From assembly GCA_002336245.1 (NCBI GenBank), contig DDDG01000025.1, positions 1 to 64,000 of the forward strand: DNA of 64,000 nt, read 5' to 3'. The stretch is from Flavobacteriales bacterium UBA1986. Its GTDB lineage: Bacteria; Bacteroidota; Bacteroidia; Flavobacteriales_G; Salibacteraceae. Both the position numbers and the translations under genes were made by a program. Below the pieces are notes generated by a model. That model saw nothing but the letters and a program-made list of their open reading frames with translations. It did no database searches and was not told the origin of the DNA. Positions 9,410 through 18,660 of this stretch are shown here, in pieces (position 1 is the stretch's first letter; each line of letters begins with the position of its first letter).

Positions 9410-10063
9410 ATGTCGAAAAACTTCAATGATAGCTTCCGAACACAGGGCCTGAGAAAGCGGCTCTTGGAGACTTTAAGGTCGAAAGGTTTTGAGGATGAAT
9501 TAGTTCTGGAGGCAATGATGAAGATGCCGAGGCATTATTTCTTCGATGGGGCCTTCGTAGAAAAAGCTTACACCGATTTGGCTTTCCCCATTGGCGCAGG
9601 CCAAACCATCTCGCATCCAATGACCGTGGCAACACAAAGCTCGATTCTGGAGGTTAAAAAGCACGAGAAGGTATTAGAGATTGGAACTGGCTGTGGTTAT
9701 CAAACTGCCATTCTAATGCTTTTGGGGGCAAGGGTCTGGACAATTGAACGCCAGAGGGAATTGTTTGAAAAGACATCAAGACTTCTTCCTGAATTGGGCT
9801 TTCAGCCAAAATTCTTCTACGGCGATGGATATAAAGGCCTGCCAAGTTATGCTCCATTCGACAAAATTCTTGTTACCTGTGGCGCACCCTTCGTTCCTGA
9901 AGACTTGAAGAGCCAAGTTAAAGTAGGAGGACTGCTGGTTATTCCTGTTGGAGGTGATGACGTGCAGCGAATGATTCGTCTCCGAAAGATGAAAGACGGA
10001 ACCTTCAAAAGAGAAGATTGGGGCGAATTCCGCTTCGTTCCTATGTTGGAAGACAAAGAGTAG
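9410..10063 (+). CDS. pcm: Protein-L-isoaspartate O-methyltransferase
   Basis: It methylates isoaspartyl residues in damaged proteins using S-adenosylmethionine, starting their repair. Family marks are MPRHYF near residue 40, the substrate-side GAGQTISHPM motif, and the SAM-binding loop VLEIGTGCGYQTAIL at about 84-98. DKILVTCGAP and the terminal RFVPM complete the pattern. Length 217 is normal. Monocistronic by spacing; transcribed divergently from the Gfo/Idh operon. Confidence 0.93.
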   Translation: MSKNFNDSFRTQGLRKRLLETLRSKGFEDELVLEAMMKMPRHYFFDGAFVEKAYTDLAFPIGAGQTISHPMTVATQSSILEVKKHEKVLEIGTGCGYQTAILMLLGARVWTIERQRELFEKTSRLLPELGFQPKFFYGDGYKGLPSYAPFDKILVTCGAPFVPEDLKSQVKVGGLLVIPVGGDDVQRMIRLRKMKDGTFKREDWGEFRFVPMLEDKE

Positions 10064-10105
10064 AATATTTTATAGTTAAGTTCGTTTTCCGTCCAAATCA
10101 ATTCT

Positions 10106-10867
10106 ATGAATAAGATTCTTTTGAGCCTAGCAATTGCAATGAGTATAAGCATTCATGCTTTCTCCCAGGACTCATCTTCGGTTGTAAAACCTACCAAGTC
10201 CAGCATGGGGATTGGTATGAATGTTAGTGGTATTATTTCAAACATTGGTTTCTCCAGCGAACAAGACCCTTTTGGAAATGATTTGGTTTTTGCGCGTTAT
10301 TACAGCCATGAGCTTGTTGCTTGGCGCATGTCTTTAGGCTTATCGGGTGGGCAATTCCAAAGCCTACAAACTGACAGCCTGGGAGCGGCATTGAGAGAAT
10401 TTGATTCCAGCCGAACTCAGCTGAATGCCTTCATTGGAATAGGTGTGGAACGGCATATTAAAACCAGTGGAAGACTGGATCCTTATTTCGGAGGGGAACT
10501 GAATTTAGGGATCATTGGAAAGTCGCGCATAAAATCCTCAACGAGTCTGCAAGACACAAGTGGTACGAGCAGAATTGAAGTGGATGAGCAATATAAAGGT
10601 GGTGTTCAATTCGGAATTACCGGTATTGCTGGATTGAACTATTTCTTGACCGATAATTTTGCCCTTGGAGCCGAATATAGATTGGGATATTCGTTTACCT
10701 CAACAGGAGGCGACTTCGATATCATTACGACCAACACACCTATCACCGGAAATCCTACGATTCAGCGCGAAACAGGAAGTCAGGTAATCAGGCAAAACAC
10801 TCTCCTTACGAGCGGTACTATTGGGATTCGGCTTTCCTACTTTTTTAACGCTCCGAAGAAGGGTTAA
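10106..10867 (+). CDS. Outer-membrane beta-barrel protein
   Basis: A 253-residue protein with a signal peptide ending at HAFSQ, then alternating polar/hydrophobic strands with many Gly and aromatic residues (FIGIGVERH, YFGGELNLGI, ALGAEYRLGYSF) and a final strand TIGIRLSYFF. This is the usual appearance of a small outer-membrane barrel of the OmpA-transmembrane or porin-like type. No ligand or partner can be inferred. It ends 3 bp before the convergent dihydroorotase-like gene. Confidence 0.7.
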   Translation: MNKILLSLAIAMSISIHAFSQDSSSVVKPTKSSMGIGMNVSGIISNIGFSSEQDPFGNDLVFARYYSHELVAWRMSLGLSGGQFQSLQTDSLGAALREFDSSRTQLNAFIGIGVERHIKTSGRLDPYFGGELNLGIIGKSRIKSSTSLQDTSGTSRIEVDEQYKGGVQFGITGIAGLNYFLTDNFALGAEYRLGYSFTSTGGDFDIITTNTPITGNPTIQRETGSQVIRQNTLLTSGTIGIRLSYFFNAPKKG

Positions 10868-10870
10868 AGC

Positions 10871-12115
10871 TTAAGCGAAATTGTTCTTGCGACCTTGAAT
10901 TACCCCAAGAATTTTTCCTTTTGGTTCGTTTAGCTTTGGGTAATTCACAGCCTTCGATTTGAAGTTCAGGTCGGCTGGTAAACTAGGGTCAAACAAACAT
11001 AAATTCGCCTCTAAATCTTCCTCCAACAGCGGGATTTCGAGCTTAAGCAATTTTCGAGGGTTGCTGGTAAAGCTTGAAATAATCTCACTCAAATCCTCTG
11101 CTTTGAAGGCTTGCATTAAGAGTGGAAGAAAAACTTCTATGCTCGCCATTCCAAATTCAGCGTTTTCAAATTCACAACGTTTTGCTTCAATTTCATGAGG
11201 TCTGTGATTCGAACACAAAACCTGAATATTTCCATTCTTTAATGCTTTGAGCAAAAACTTTCGATCGCTTTCTGAGCGCAGTGGTGGTTCAACTTTAAAG
11301 CTTGAGTCAAAATCGTGAAGTCGCTCATCATTCCATACGAGATTCGAAATCGCAACACTTGAACTGAGTTCATCTGAGTTTGCCTCAAGAATTCTTTTGA
11401 GAGCTTCCTTGGTTGAGATGCAGAAGAAATGCATTCCTGATTCTGTGTATTCAATCAGTTTTAAGTCTCGTACTACCCTAAGCTCTTCTGCAATGGCAGG
11501 AATTCCTCTAAGTCCCAATGAGGTACTTGTAGGACCTTCGTGCATCATACCTTCTGCAGCCAATTGGTGATCAATTGGGTGGCAGAGAAGCGGGGGCCTT
11601 AAGTTGTCTGAATATAGAAGAGCTAGCTTCTGAAGCTCAGGATTGTGGATGTCGTTGAGCCCATCTGAAAAAGCCGAAGCACCAGCTTCAGTCATATCAT
11701 AGAGTTCGGCCAATTCAAGGCCTTCTCCTTTTTTGCTCAAGCCACCAATGGGGTAGACTTGCACGATGTGATTCGCTCCTGCATCAATGGCATATTTTAT
11801 CGCCGATTTATTGTCGCGAAATGGGAATGTGTTCGGCATTGGAGCAACTCCAGTGAAGCCTCCTTTTGCTGCTGCTGCAAGTCCGCTTTCGAAATCTTCT
11901 TTGTGTTCAAATCCAGGGTCGCCAATCTGAGTCCCAAGATCGAACCAGCCGATGCTCAAATGAAGATCTTTTGAATGTATGACAGTGCCTTTACCAGTTG
12001 GAATTGGCTTTTCAGAAATGCGAACAACCTTTCCGTGATCAACAATGAAGTCGCACACTTTATTGTGAAATCTACTTTCTGGGCATAAGACTTTTGCGCG
12101 TTGGATGTGGATCAT
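10871..12115 (-). CDS. Dihydroorotase-family amidohydrolase lacking the usual metal-ligand motif
   Basis: A 414-residue protein of the dihydroorotase/amidohydrolase family. Scaffold motifs are kept: DPGFEHKEDFESGLAAAA, GGFTGVAPMPNT, and the late SNHRPHEIEAK block that corresponds to the usual DHxPH region. The hallmark HxH of the first strand is replaced: where active enzymes have D-x-H-x-H-x-R, this protein has WFDLGTQIGDPG. Two zinc ligands are therefore missing. Many Bacteroidota carry such a variant annotated pyrC; catalysis is doubtful and a structural role with aspartate carbamoyltransferase, as known for inactive DHOases elsewhere, is possible. It overlaps the upstream BatA-type gene by 4 bp (ATGA). 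Confidence 0.8.
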   Translation of the reverse strand: MIHIQRAKVLCPESRFHNKVCDFIVDHGKVVRISEKPIPTGKGTVIHSKDLHLSIGWFDLGTQIGDPGFEHKEDFESGLAAAAKGGFTGVAPMPNTFPFRDNKSAIKYAIDAGANHIVQVYPIGGLSKKGEGLELAELYDMTEAGASAFSDGLNDIHNPELQKLALLYSDNLRPPLLCHPIDHQLAAEGMMHEGPTSTSLGLRGIPAIAEELRVVRDLKLIEYTESGMHFFCISTKEALKRILEANSDELSSSVAISNLVWNDERLHDFDSSFKVEPPLRSESDRKFLLKALKNGNIQVLCSNHRPHEIEAKRCEFENAEFGMASIEVFLPLLMQAFKAEDLSEIISSFTSNPRKLLKLEIPLLEEDLEANLCLFDPSLPADLNFKSKAVNYPKLNEPKGKILGVIQGRKNNFA

Positions 12116-14127
12116 CTTTTCCAGAGTTTAATTAGTGCTATTTCAAAGAAAACGAACATCAAGGCTAGGAGAAGGGCCGTTTTCCAATATTCCTGTTCGC
12201 TTGAAATGCGTTCTACATTGGCTCGAATTTCATTGATATTCCCATCAATCACCCGAACCATCGGAAGCTTTTCGGCCATGTTTTCTAGCGAGCTTAGATC
12301 TAAACCAGTCATATCCGATTCCTTCCTGTTGAAGTTGAAAGCTAAAATGCCAAATTCCACATCATTTTGTTTCAGTCGGTAGAAGCCAGATTGAACTAAA
12401 TTTTCATAGGATTTCACTTCAATAGTTTTTTGTCGTCTACGCTGAATGGGGATATAACGAAGGCTGTCCTTCGGTGCTAAGAGATATACTGCTTCAGGGT
12501 CTTGTTGTTTTGGAAGTTTGAAAGAAGCCCAATCCTCCTTGCCAATAAACTGAAAAAGTGGTCCAGATTCGTTTGACCTTAAAATCATCTGATAAATGCT
12601 TGGAACGAACAGGGCATGCTTGCTCATATTTCCATAGGAACCTGAAAGGGGAGAGGAGAAAACGTACATCTGACCACCATTGATTCGTTTGTTTCTTAAG
12701 AAAGGCTGTCCGTCGCTGTATGAAATAAGCAGCTCTTCACCGCTCGCGCCACCATCCTCTATGAGAGCGCGTCCACGGCCTTTTGGAAGGTCGATGTTCT
12801 CAGGAATCCGTTCAAATACTCCTTCAAAGAATGGATGTTCGAGAGCAATGTTCCCAAGAAGATATTTGCTGGTATCCCACGACCTAAACCGCGACATTTC
12901 TTGAAGACTTAAAAGTGCATTCAGGTCTTCGATGGAGCAAGCTGGACTTGGGAAAAGGCAAACATCAGAACCTTCTTGAAGTGCTTGACCCAGTGTTTGA
13001 ATGAGTCCAGATGAGAGTAGGTCAAGGTCGGCGAGAATAATCAGGTCAGCTTCAAGAATTTGCTGAGGCTCCGCTTTATCGCTTTTGACAATCTCATAAT
13101 GAAAGCTTGAGTCGGCCTCCAAAAGATTCCCCAAAGCAGTGGTCAACTTCTCGTCATTTGAAATGCCTAAAATGTTGTACTTCGAACGGATTTGATAACT
13201 GAAGTAAAGACTGTTGTCGAATGTCACAGGATAATCGTCGATTCTCAACTCAGCCTCGATGAAGCCATCGTCTTGAACTTTGTAACTCAAGTTTGAGCGT
13301 ATCTTACTTCCTGCAGGAATCTCCAATATTTCTTGCGATCGCTGGCTACCGTTGATGAATAGATTTACTTGCACATCACGCTCATCTTCATTGCCGTAAT
13401 TACTCAATTCGAAGTGAATGATTTCGCTTGCTCCTTGCTTTCTTACAGGAATTTCAAACCAGCAAGAATCGATCGAGAGGTTTGATTTCTGCTCAATTTG
13501 AATGGGTATAAGACGAATCTCGCTTTTTGAAAATCCGTCCAACTGTAGAGTATCAAATTGGAAGTCGGAAATCATATAAACCAGACTGGGCGAAGATTCT
13601 TTGGTGCTGAATCGATTCAACAATTCTTCTGGCTCAGGCTGGAGCGGATTGCTTTCGATGGAAGCAATGTTTTCCATACTTCGTTCTCGGTTCTGGAAGC
13701 GGTTTCCTTTTGATCTGAAGTCGTTGCTCAGTATTAGGTATTCGGTGTTTGCAGGATGCGATTTTACCAATTCGTGAGCGATTCGTTTGGCATTATCAAG
13801 CCCACGACCTTGGCTACTTAACTGATCCATGGAAAAGGAATTGTCTACATAAATTCCAATTTGATCGTGAACACGTGCCTCCTCAGTACTTGGAATGTAA
13901 GGTTGTGCAAAAGCGAAAATCAAGAAGGTAAGGAGAAGTAATCGCGAAAGTAGAATTAACAGCTCCCTGAGTCTGCTCGTAGAATGTCGCTCTTCTTTGA
14001 TCTCCTTTAGGAAGCGAACATTACTAAAGGCAATGCGCTTCGCTCTTCTGAATTGGAAGAGGTGAATGACAATGGGGATGCTTAAGGAAAAAAGGGCGAA
14101 GAGAAATTCGGGGTGCAGGAATTTCAT
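12112..14127 (-). CDS. BatA-domain / VWA-like double-transmembrane protein
   Basis: A 671-residue inner-membrane protein. It starts with the N-terminal BatA domain (MKFLHPEFLFALFSLSIPIV, a basic loop RRAKRI, and a second membrane segment at about 55-80). A von Willebrand A-like domain follows, with a MIDAS-type DNSFSMD motif near residue 95. The long middle is beta-rich and periplasmic, and one C-terminal membrane helix ends the protein. This architecture is a Bacteroidota family often annotated BatA domain-containing protein; its function is unproven. It is translationally coupled to the dihydroorotase-like gene and lies far from the batC-D-E genes at the other end of the window. Confidence 0.8.
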   Translation of the reverse strand: MKFLHPEFLFALFSLSIPIVIHLFQFRRAKRIAFSNVRFLKEIKEERHSTSRLRELLILLSRLLLLTFLIFAFAQPYIPSTEEARVHDQIGIYVDNSFSMDQLSSQGRGLDNAKRIAHELVKSHPANTEYLILSNDFRSKGNRFQNRERSMENIASIESNPLQPEPEELLNRFSTKESSPSLVYMISDFQFDTLQLDGFSKSEIRLIPIQIEQKSNLSIDSCWFEIPVRKQGASEIIHFELSNYGNEDERDVQVNLFINGSQRSQEILEIPAGSKIRSNLSYKVQDDGFIEAELRIDDYPVTFDNSLYFSYQIRSKYNILGISNDEKLTTALGNLLEADSSFHYEIVKSDKAEPQQILEADLIILADLDLLSSGLIQTLGQALQEGSDVCLFPSPACSIEDLNALLSLQEMSRFRSWDTSKYLLGNIALEHPFFEGVFERIPENIDLPKGRGRALIEDGGASGEELLISYSDGQPFLRNKRINGGQMYVFSSPLSGSYGNMSKHALFVPSIYQMILRSNESGPLFQFIGKEDWASFKLPKQQDPEAVYLLAPKDSLRYIPIQRRRQKTIEVKSYENLVQSGFYRLKQNDVEFGILAFNFNRKESDMTGLDLSSLENMAEKLPMVRVIDGNINEIRANVERISSEQEYWKTALLLALMFVFFEIALIKLWKR

Positions 14128-14160
14128 TCAGCGCCGAAGTTAAAATTATTGCTCATCAAC

Positions 14161-15426
14161 TCAACTGATGTTTTCACGGAGTGTCCTAAAGTCTGTGCCG
14201 CTGGGCTGTTCAAAGATTTCTAGGTCAAAGTGTTGAACTGTCGCCAACAAATGATCAAATATATCTGCCATGATTCGCTCATAATTCACCCAAACTTTAT
14301 CGGAGCTAAAAGCATATACCTCAAGAGGTAAACCTTCGGGGCCAGGTGCAAGCTGACGGACCATGCAGGTAAGATCTGTATTGATCTTAGGGTGAGCCTT
14401 TAAGTAGTACTCGATGTAGTTCCTAAAGAGTCCAATATTGGTCATACGGCGCCCGTTGATAAGAACCTCCACTGCAGCATTCGTATCCTTGTTGTAAGTC
14501 TCGATTTCATTTTGCCTGTGTTGAATGAATTCCTGAATTAGACTGACTTTCGAGAGGTATTCCAATAATTTTTCATCCGCAAATTTGATGCTGCTAATTT
14601 TAATGTTCAGGGCACGCTTAATCCTCCGGCCACCAGACTCCGACATCCCGCGCCAGTTCTGAACTGAGTTGGAGATGAAGGCATAGGTTGGCACCGTTGA
14701 AATTGTGTTGTCGAAGTTTTTAACCTTTACAGTATTCAAGGAAATATCTATCACATCCCCGTCGGCTCCATAAGAAGATACCGTGACCCAGTCGCCAACT
14801 CGAATCATGTCGTTGGCCGCAAGTTGAATGCTGGCAACAAATCCCAAAATCGTATCCTTAAAGACGAGAATGATCACTGCCGTTAGAGCTCCCATAGCCG
14901 TCAAAACGGTCAGCGGACTTTGACCAATCATTAAACTCAATATCAGAATTGCTGCTACAATACCAATGACAATTTTCATCAGCTGTATATACGAGTTGAT
15001 GGGTTTGTCTTTGAATATGACAGATGATTGAAGAATGTCCTTGAGGGCATTCAGGAAGGAGTAAATGACGGAGATTATGATGACGATTATGAAAATCTCA
15101 ATTCCCGACTTTAAGATTGGAATGAGATTTACGAAGTCCGCGAAAATCAGGTCTGAAAAGAGCGCAACGGCTAGCGCGGGAAGAATATTGGCCAAACGCT
15201 CAAAAACCTTCTTCTCGACTAGAATGTCATCCCAATTTGATTTGGTATGGACAGAGATTCGGGTGATGATTCGAACGATGACGGATTTCCCGATGAAATT
15301 CAGGACAAAGCCAAGAAGGAACAAAGCCAACAGCAGTATGCCGAGCTTAATGTAGATTGCCATTTCGTGGGCAATTCCAAAGCTTTTGATGTAGTCGAGT
15401 AGTTGTGTTGAAATCAGTTCAGACAT
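14161..15426 (-). CDS. MscS-family mechanosensitive ion channel
   Basis: A 421-residue membrane protein with about five hydrophobic segments in the first 210 residues. The conserved pore-lining helix and beta domain follow (LTAMGALTAVIILVFKDTILGF, ANDMIRVGDWV, GADGDVIDISLNTVKVKNFD, TVPTY). The VTVSSYGADGDV loop and the long cytoplasmic tail place it near the YbdG-type (MscM-like) branch. It releases solutes on hypo-osmotic shock. It stands alone between TamL and the BatA-type gene, all on the minus strand. Confidence 0.88.
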   Translation of the reverse strand: MSELISTQLLDYIKSFGIAHEMAIYIKLGILLLALFLLGFVLNFIGKSVIVRIITRISVHTKSNWDDILVEKKVFERLANILPALAVALFSDLIFADFVNLIPILKSGIEIFIIVIIISVIYSFLNALKDILQSSVIFKDKPINSYIQLMKIVIGIVAAILILSLMIGQSPLTVLTAMGALTAVIILVFKDTILGFVASIQLAANDMIRVGDWVTVSSYGADGDVIDISLNTVKVKNFDNTISTVPTYAFISNSVQNWRGMSESGGRRIKRALNIKISSIKFADEKLLEYLSKVSLIQEFIQHRQNEIETYNKDTNAAVEVLINGRRMTNIGLFRNYIEYYLKAHPKINTDLTCMVRQLAPGPEGLPLEVYAFSSDKVWVNYERIMADIFDHLLATVQHFDLEIFEQPSGTDFRTLRENIS

Positions 15427-15461
15427 CTCGGCAAATCTACAAACTCATGGCTTGAGTGGTG

Positions 15462-17837
15462 CTAAAATGGGTAACCAATTCCAAGGTTCAAGTGGAAGTT
15501 TCTTAGTACAGGAGCTCCAGGATCGATGCCTTTCGATGCAAGCAGCAGATCTGTTTGGGTTTTAGGCTCAAAGAACCAGCGTTCTCCAAGAAGGCGAGAA
15601 GGGTCGTGCACTTTGGCACCGACGTCCAAGCGAATGATGAAAAAATCTAAATCGATGCGAGCTCCAAAGCCAGTTCCCAAAGCAAGCACCTGATAGAATG
15701 TCTTGGGATTGAATTCGCCGCCAGGGCGATCGTCATCTTTGTTCAAGAGGAAAATGTTCCCAGCATCAACAAAAAAGGCCCCCCGGTACAATTTGCTGAT
15801 CTTAAATCGGTATTCCAGGTTGGCCTCCAATTGTAAGTTTCCAAGTTGGTCGATGTCGAGTACTGCCGAACTCACGTCGCCAGGTCCAATCGTACGAGTT
15901 GTCCATGCTCTTAGTCCATTCGACCCTCCAGCGAAAAAGCTCTTTTCGAACGGCAAGGCTGGGAAGTTTCCATAAGGAACTCCAACTCCTACGTAAGCCC
16001 GACCAACGAGGTCGCCTTCTTTGCTCACTGATCGATAAATGCGGTAGTCGGCTTCGAGGCGAATAAATTGGGCGAATTGGATTCCAAAGAATCGGTAGTT
16101 CCCGGCTGTATCGGTTGCTTGATTTGTGATTTTAAACAGCGACTGTATCGCATTTCCACTCAATTCTATTCCAGATTTGAAATAGGTGAAGTTCCTTTTT
16201 CTACGTGCAGATTGGGTGGAGTAGGTATAGTTCAGTTTACTCGAGCTGATGAGGTGATCCGAATATTGATAAATCAACTCGGTGTCTTTAGTGTCTTCAA
16301 TTTGTTGTTTGAAAAAGGGTTCTTGTTCAATCCAAACCAAGCCCAAGTCAATTGGAAACACTTGAAAACTATGGTAATCCGATGCTTGCCAAGAATAATT
16401 GAATGAAAGGTTGAGTGCGCGCATTCTATAATCCGGACGAGCTTGAGACCTTAAGCCAAGGTCAAATCGCGTTTTTGGGTTGGTATACTTCGGAGTTTTT
16501 TTCATGCTTGGAATGAGCAGGCTGGGAACGAAATAGCTCAGTTCTACCCCGAGTTCTCTGGTATTGAATATGGTGTTCGCAGAGCTTGCTTGAGTTACTT
16601 GTTGATCTTCGAGTCCTCCAGTCACACTGAGCTCAAGATTATCAGCGCTTCCCAGTGTGTTGCGATTGCTGTAAACAACGCCTCCAGCAATACCGAGGTT
16701 TCTGTTTCTATGGGTTCCTTCAAGCTCCAAACTCATGGCTTGTTTCTTTGCCATGCTCATATTTATGTAACAATCCAGTTCATTGGGTCCAGCCGAACTC
16801 TCTTCAAAACGAATCGAAATTGACTTAAACACGCGAAGAGCACCCAATCGTTTGTAGGTGTAGTCGACAAGATCTTTGTCGTAGAGGGAATTCGTTTTTA
16901 TAAAAATGGATTTCTCCAACATTTTGGGATTCACTTTAATCTGGTCGGCGTTCAGGAAATAGATTCCGCGGGTTGCTGACTTTATTGTGTCTTCACTGAT
17001 TGTCGGATTTTTAAGACTGTAGTTGGCATTGACGAGGATGCGATTCACTCGATATTTTTCGTGCGGAGTATAAATCAAACTGTCTTCATCGTTTGGCCCA
17101 TAAACAGTCTTGCTTTTGTCCCTTAAAATTATTTCTACGTCCACTTGATGATTGCCCACTGTAGAGTCCATCCGAAAGAAAACATATTCCTTCCTTAAGT
17201 TGTAGAAACCAGCATTTTTCAAAACTCGTGTTGTTCGATCTCGCTCACTGGCAAAAACGTCCTCATTGTAAATGGTTCCGATTCTTAGCTTGGTGTCACG
17301 GGCCCCACGAACCAAATTCATCATCAAATTCGAGTCTGTCTCAGCAAACGAAATCTTTCTCACGTGATAAGCATCGCCCAGGGTGCAGTTGTATGTCGTA
17401 ATGGCTTTCTTTTTCCTTATTCCGTATACTTTATGTGAGGCTTCCACTGAATTGAAAAAGAATCCCTTCTTTTTGAGCTGGAGCTGAAGCTGTCGACTCG
17501 ATTTTTCACTCAATGTTGAATCTAAGAGGACTAAAGGTTCCCCAAGTTCAAGCCACTTGTCTCCTCCTTTTCCTTTTTCTGCACGAATCTCACCGCGTCG
17601 GTACATCCAGGGGTGCAAATAGACCAACCCAAGAAATTTTTTGCGACTGGCTTTCTGTTTTAGAATTCCTTCCAGTTCCTCCAAATCCAGAGACTCGCGG
17701 TATTCTTTCTCTCCGATTAGGTCAAAGCGGTTTTTTTTGAGGGCGACTTCACCATCGGGAACAAAGCGATGAACCGTGCAGGAGCTGAAGCAGCTTGCGA
17801 TGAATAGGATGATGCATGTACGAAAAAGCCACTTCAT
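15462..17837 (-). CDS. tamL: BamA/TamA-family outer-membrane assembly lipoprotein (TamL type)
   Basis: A 791-residue Omp85-superfamily protein. The signal sequence ends with a lipobox-like CFSSC (Cys about 20), so the N-terminus is probably lipidated, as in TamL of Bacteroidota. POTRA-like repeats occupy about residues 30-370 (for example KNAGFYNLRKEYVFF, RLGALRVFKSISIRFEE). The C-terminal 16-stranded barrel shows the Omp85 motif GGSNGLRAW near residue 660 and a terminal aromatic strand (NLGIGYPF). TamL is thought to work with TamB in envelope protein or lipid transport; no tamB is present in the window. Confidence 0.87.
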   Translation of the reverse strand: MKWLFRTCIILFIASCFSSCTVHRFVPDGEVALKKNRFDLIGEKEYRESLDLEELEGILKQKASRKKFLGLVYLHPWMYRRGEIRAEKGKGGDKWLELGEPLVLLDSTLSEKSSRQLQLQLKKKGFFFNSVEASHKVYGIRKKKAITTYNCTLGDAYHVRKISFAETDSNLMMNLVRGARDTKLRIGTIYNEDVFASERDRTTRVLKNAGFYNLRKEYVFFRMDSTVGNHQVDVEIILRDKSKTVYGPNDEDSLIYTPHEKYRVNRILVNANYSLKNPTISEDTIKSATRGIYFLNADQIKVNPKMLEKSIFIKTNSLYDKDLVDYTYKRLGALRVFKSISIRFEESSAGPNELDCYINMSMAKKQAMSLELEGTHRNRNLGIAGGVVYSNRNTLGSADNLELSVTGGLEDQQVTQASSANTIFNTRELGVELSYFVPSLLIPSMKKTPKYTNPKTRFDLGLRSQARPDYRMRALNLSFNYSWQASDYHSFQVFPIDLGLVWIEQEPFFKQQIEDTKDTELIYQYSDHLISSSKLNYTYSTQSARRKRNFTYFKSGIELSGNAIQSLFKITNQATDTAGNYRFFGIQFAQFIRLEADYRIYRSVSKEGDLVGRAYVGVGVPYGNFPALPFEKSFFAGGSNGLRAWTTRTIGPGDVSSAVLDIDQLGNLQLEANLEYRFKISKLYRGAFFVDAGNIFLLNKDDDRPGGEFNPKTFYQVLALGTGFGARIDLDFFIIRLDVGAKVHDPSRLLGERWFFEPKTQTDLLLASKGIDPGAPVLRNFHLNLGIGYPF

Positions 17838-17905
17838 TCGAACGGCAAAACTATTTCATCCTTTTGGAGAACTTTCACAGGCATTGATTTTCTTTGAAGA
17901 ATCGA

Positions 17906-18643
17906 ATGTTATCCAAACAGAACATATCAAAAATTAGATCTTTAAGCCAAAAGAAGGTTCGCATGCGCGAAAAGCTTTTCGTCGCTGAAGGTCCTAAGGT
18001 ATGCGAAGAATTGTTGCAATCGGATTTGGAAGTAACCGATGTATTTGGCGAATCCTCTTGGTTTTCTTCAAATATGCATCTACTAAAAAGTAGATCGACG
18101 AGAATGCATGAGGTAGATGGGAATGAATTGAAGAAAATTAGTTTCCTCAGAACCCCCAACGAAGTACTTTGCATAGCAAGAATTCCTGAGAAGCAGGCTC
18201 TAGATGAAAAGAAGGCACTGCTCTGCTTGGATGAGATTAATGACCCAGGGAATTTGGGAACGATACTTAGAACGGCAGATTGGTTTGGAGTAGAAGATGT
18301 TCTTCTCTCCAATTCCAGTGTAGATCCCTACAATGAAAAGACTGTGATGGCGAGTATGGGCTCATTGTTTCGGGTAAACCTACACCAAGCGGATTTGGGA
18401 GAATTCCTAATGAAGCAAGACGCGGGAAGAATTTATGCGGCTCACCCAAGGGGTGGAAATGCAAGCGGACCCCAAATTGACAACCCCATATTCTTGTTCG
18501 GAAGTGAAAGCCATGGTCTTGGCTCCGATTTGCTCAAAGTTTCAGGAAATAGAATTACGATCCCCGGGGCTGGTAAAACGGAAAGTTTGAATCTGGGTAT
18601 TTCAGTCGGAATTGTTCTTTCTGGCTGGTTCCAAAACAGATGA
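17906..18643 (+). CDS. SpoU/TrmH-family RNA 2'-O-ribose methyltransferase
   Basis: A SAM-dependent methyltransferase of the SPOUT class that acts on rRNA or tRNA ribose. The start ATG at 17906 (MLSKQNISKIRSLSQKK) is preferred over the TTG at 17894. The N-terminal substrate-binding domain carries KLFVAEGPKVCEELL. Knot motifs are LDEINDPGNLGTILRTADWFG (motif 1, about residue 110), FGSESHGLG (motif 2) and ESLNLGISVGIVL (motif 3). At 245 residues it fits the RlmB/TsnR group but the exact target is not determinable. It begins a plus-strand run with surE and lpxB. Confidence 0.88.
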   Translation: MLSKQNISKIRSLSQKKVRMREKLFVAEGPKVCEELLQSDLEVTDVFGESSWFSSNMHLLKSRSTRMHEVDGNELKKISFLRTPNEVLCIARIPEKQALDEKKALLCLDEINDPGNLGTILRTADWFGVEDVLLSNSSVDPYNEKTVMASMGSLFRVNLHQADLGEFLMKQDAGRIYAAHPRGGNASGPQIDNPIFLFGSESHGLGSDLLKVSGNRITIPGAGKTESLNLGISVGIVLSGWFQNR

Positions 18644-18660
18644 TGAAGAAAACTGGATAG

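Noticed and set aside
11759..11974. Plus-strand reading frame of 71 codons in the dihydroorotase gene
   Set aside because: Antisense shadow with no start signal.
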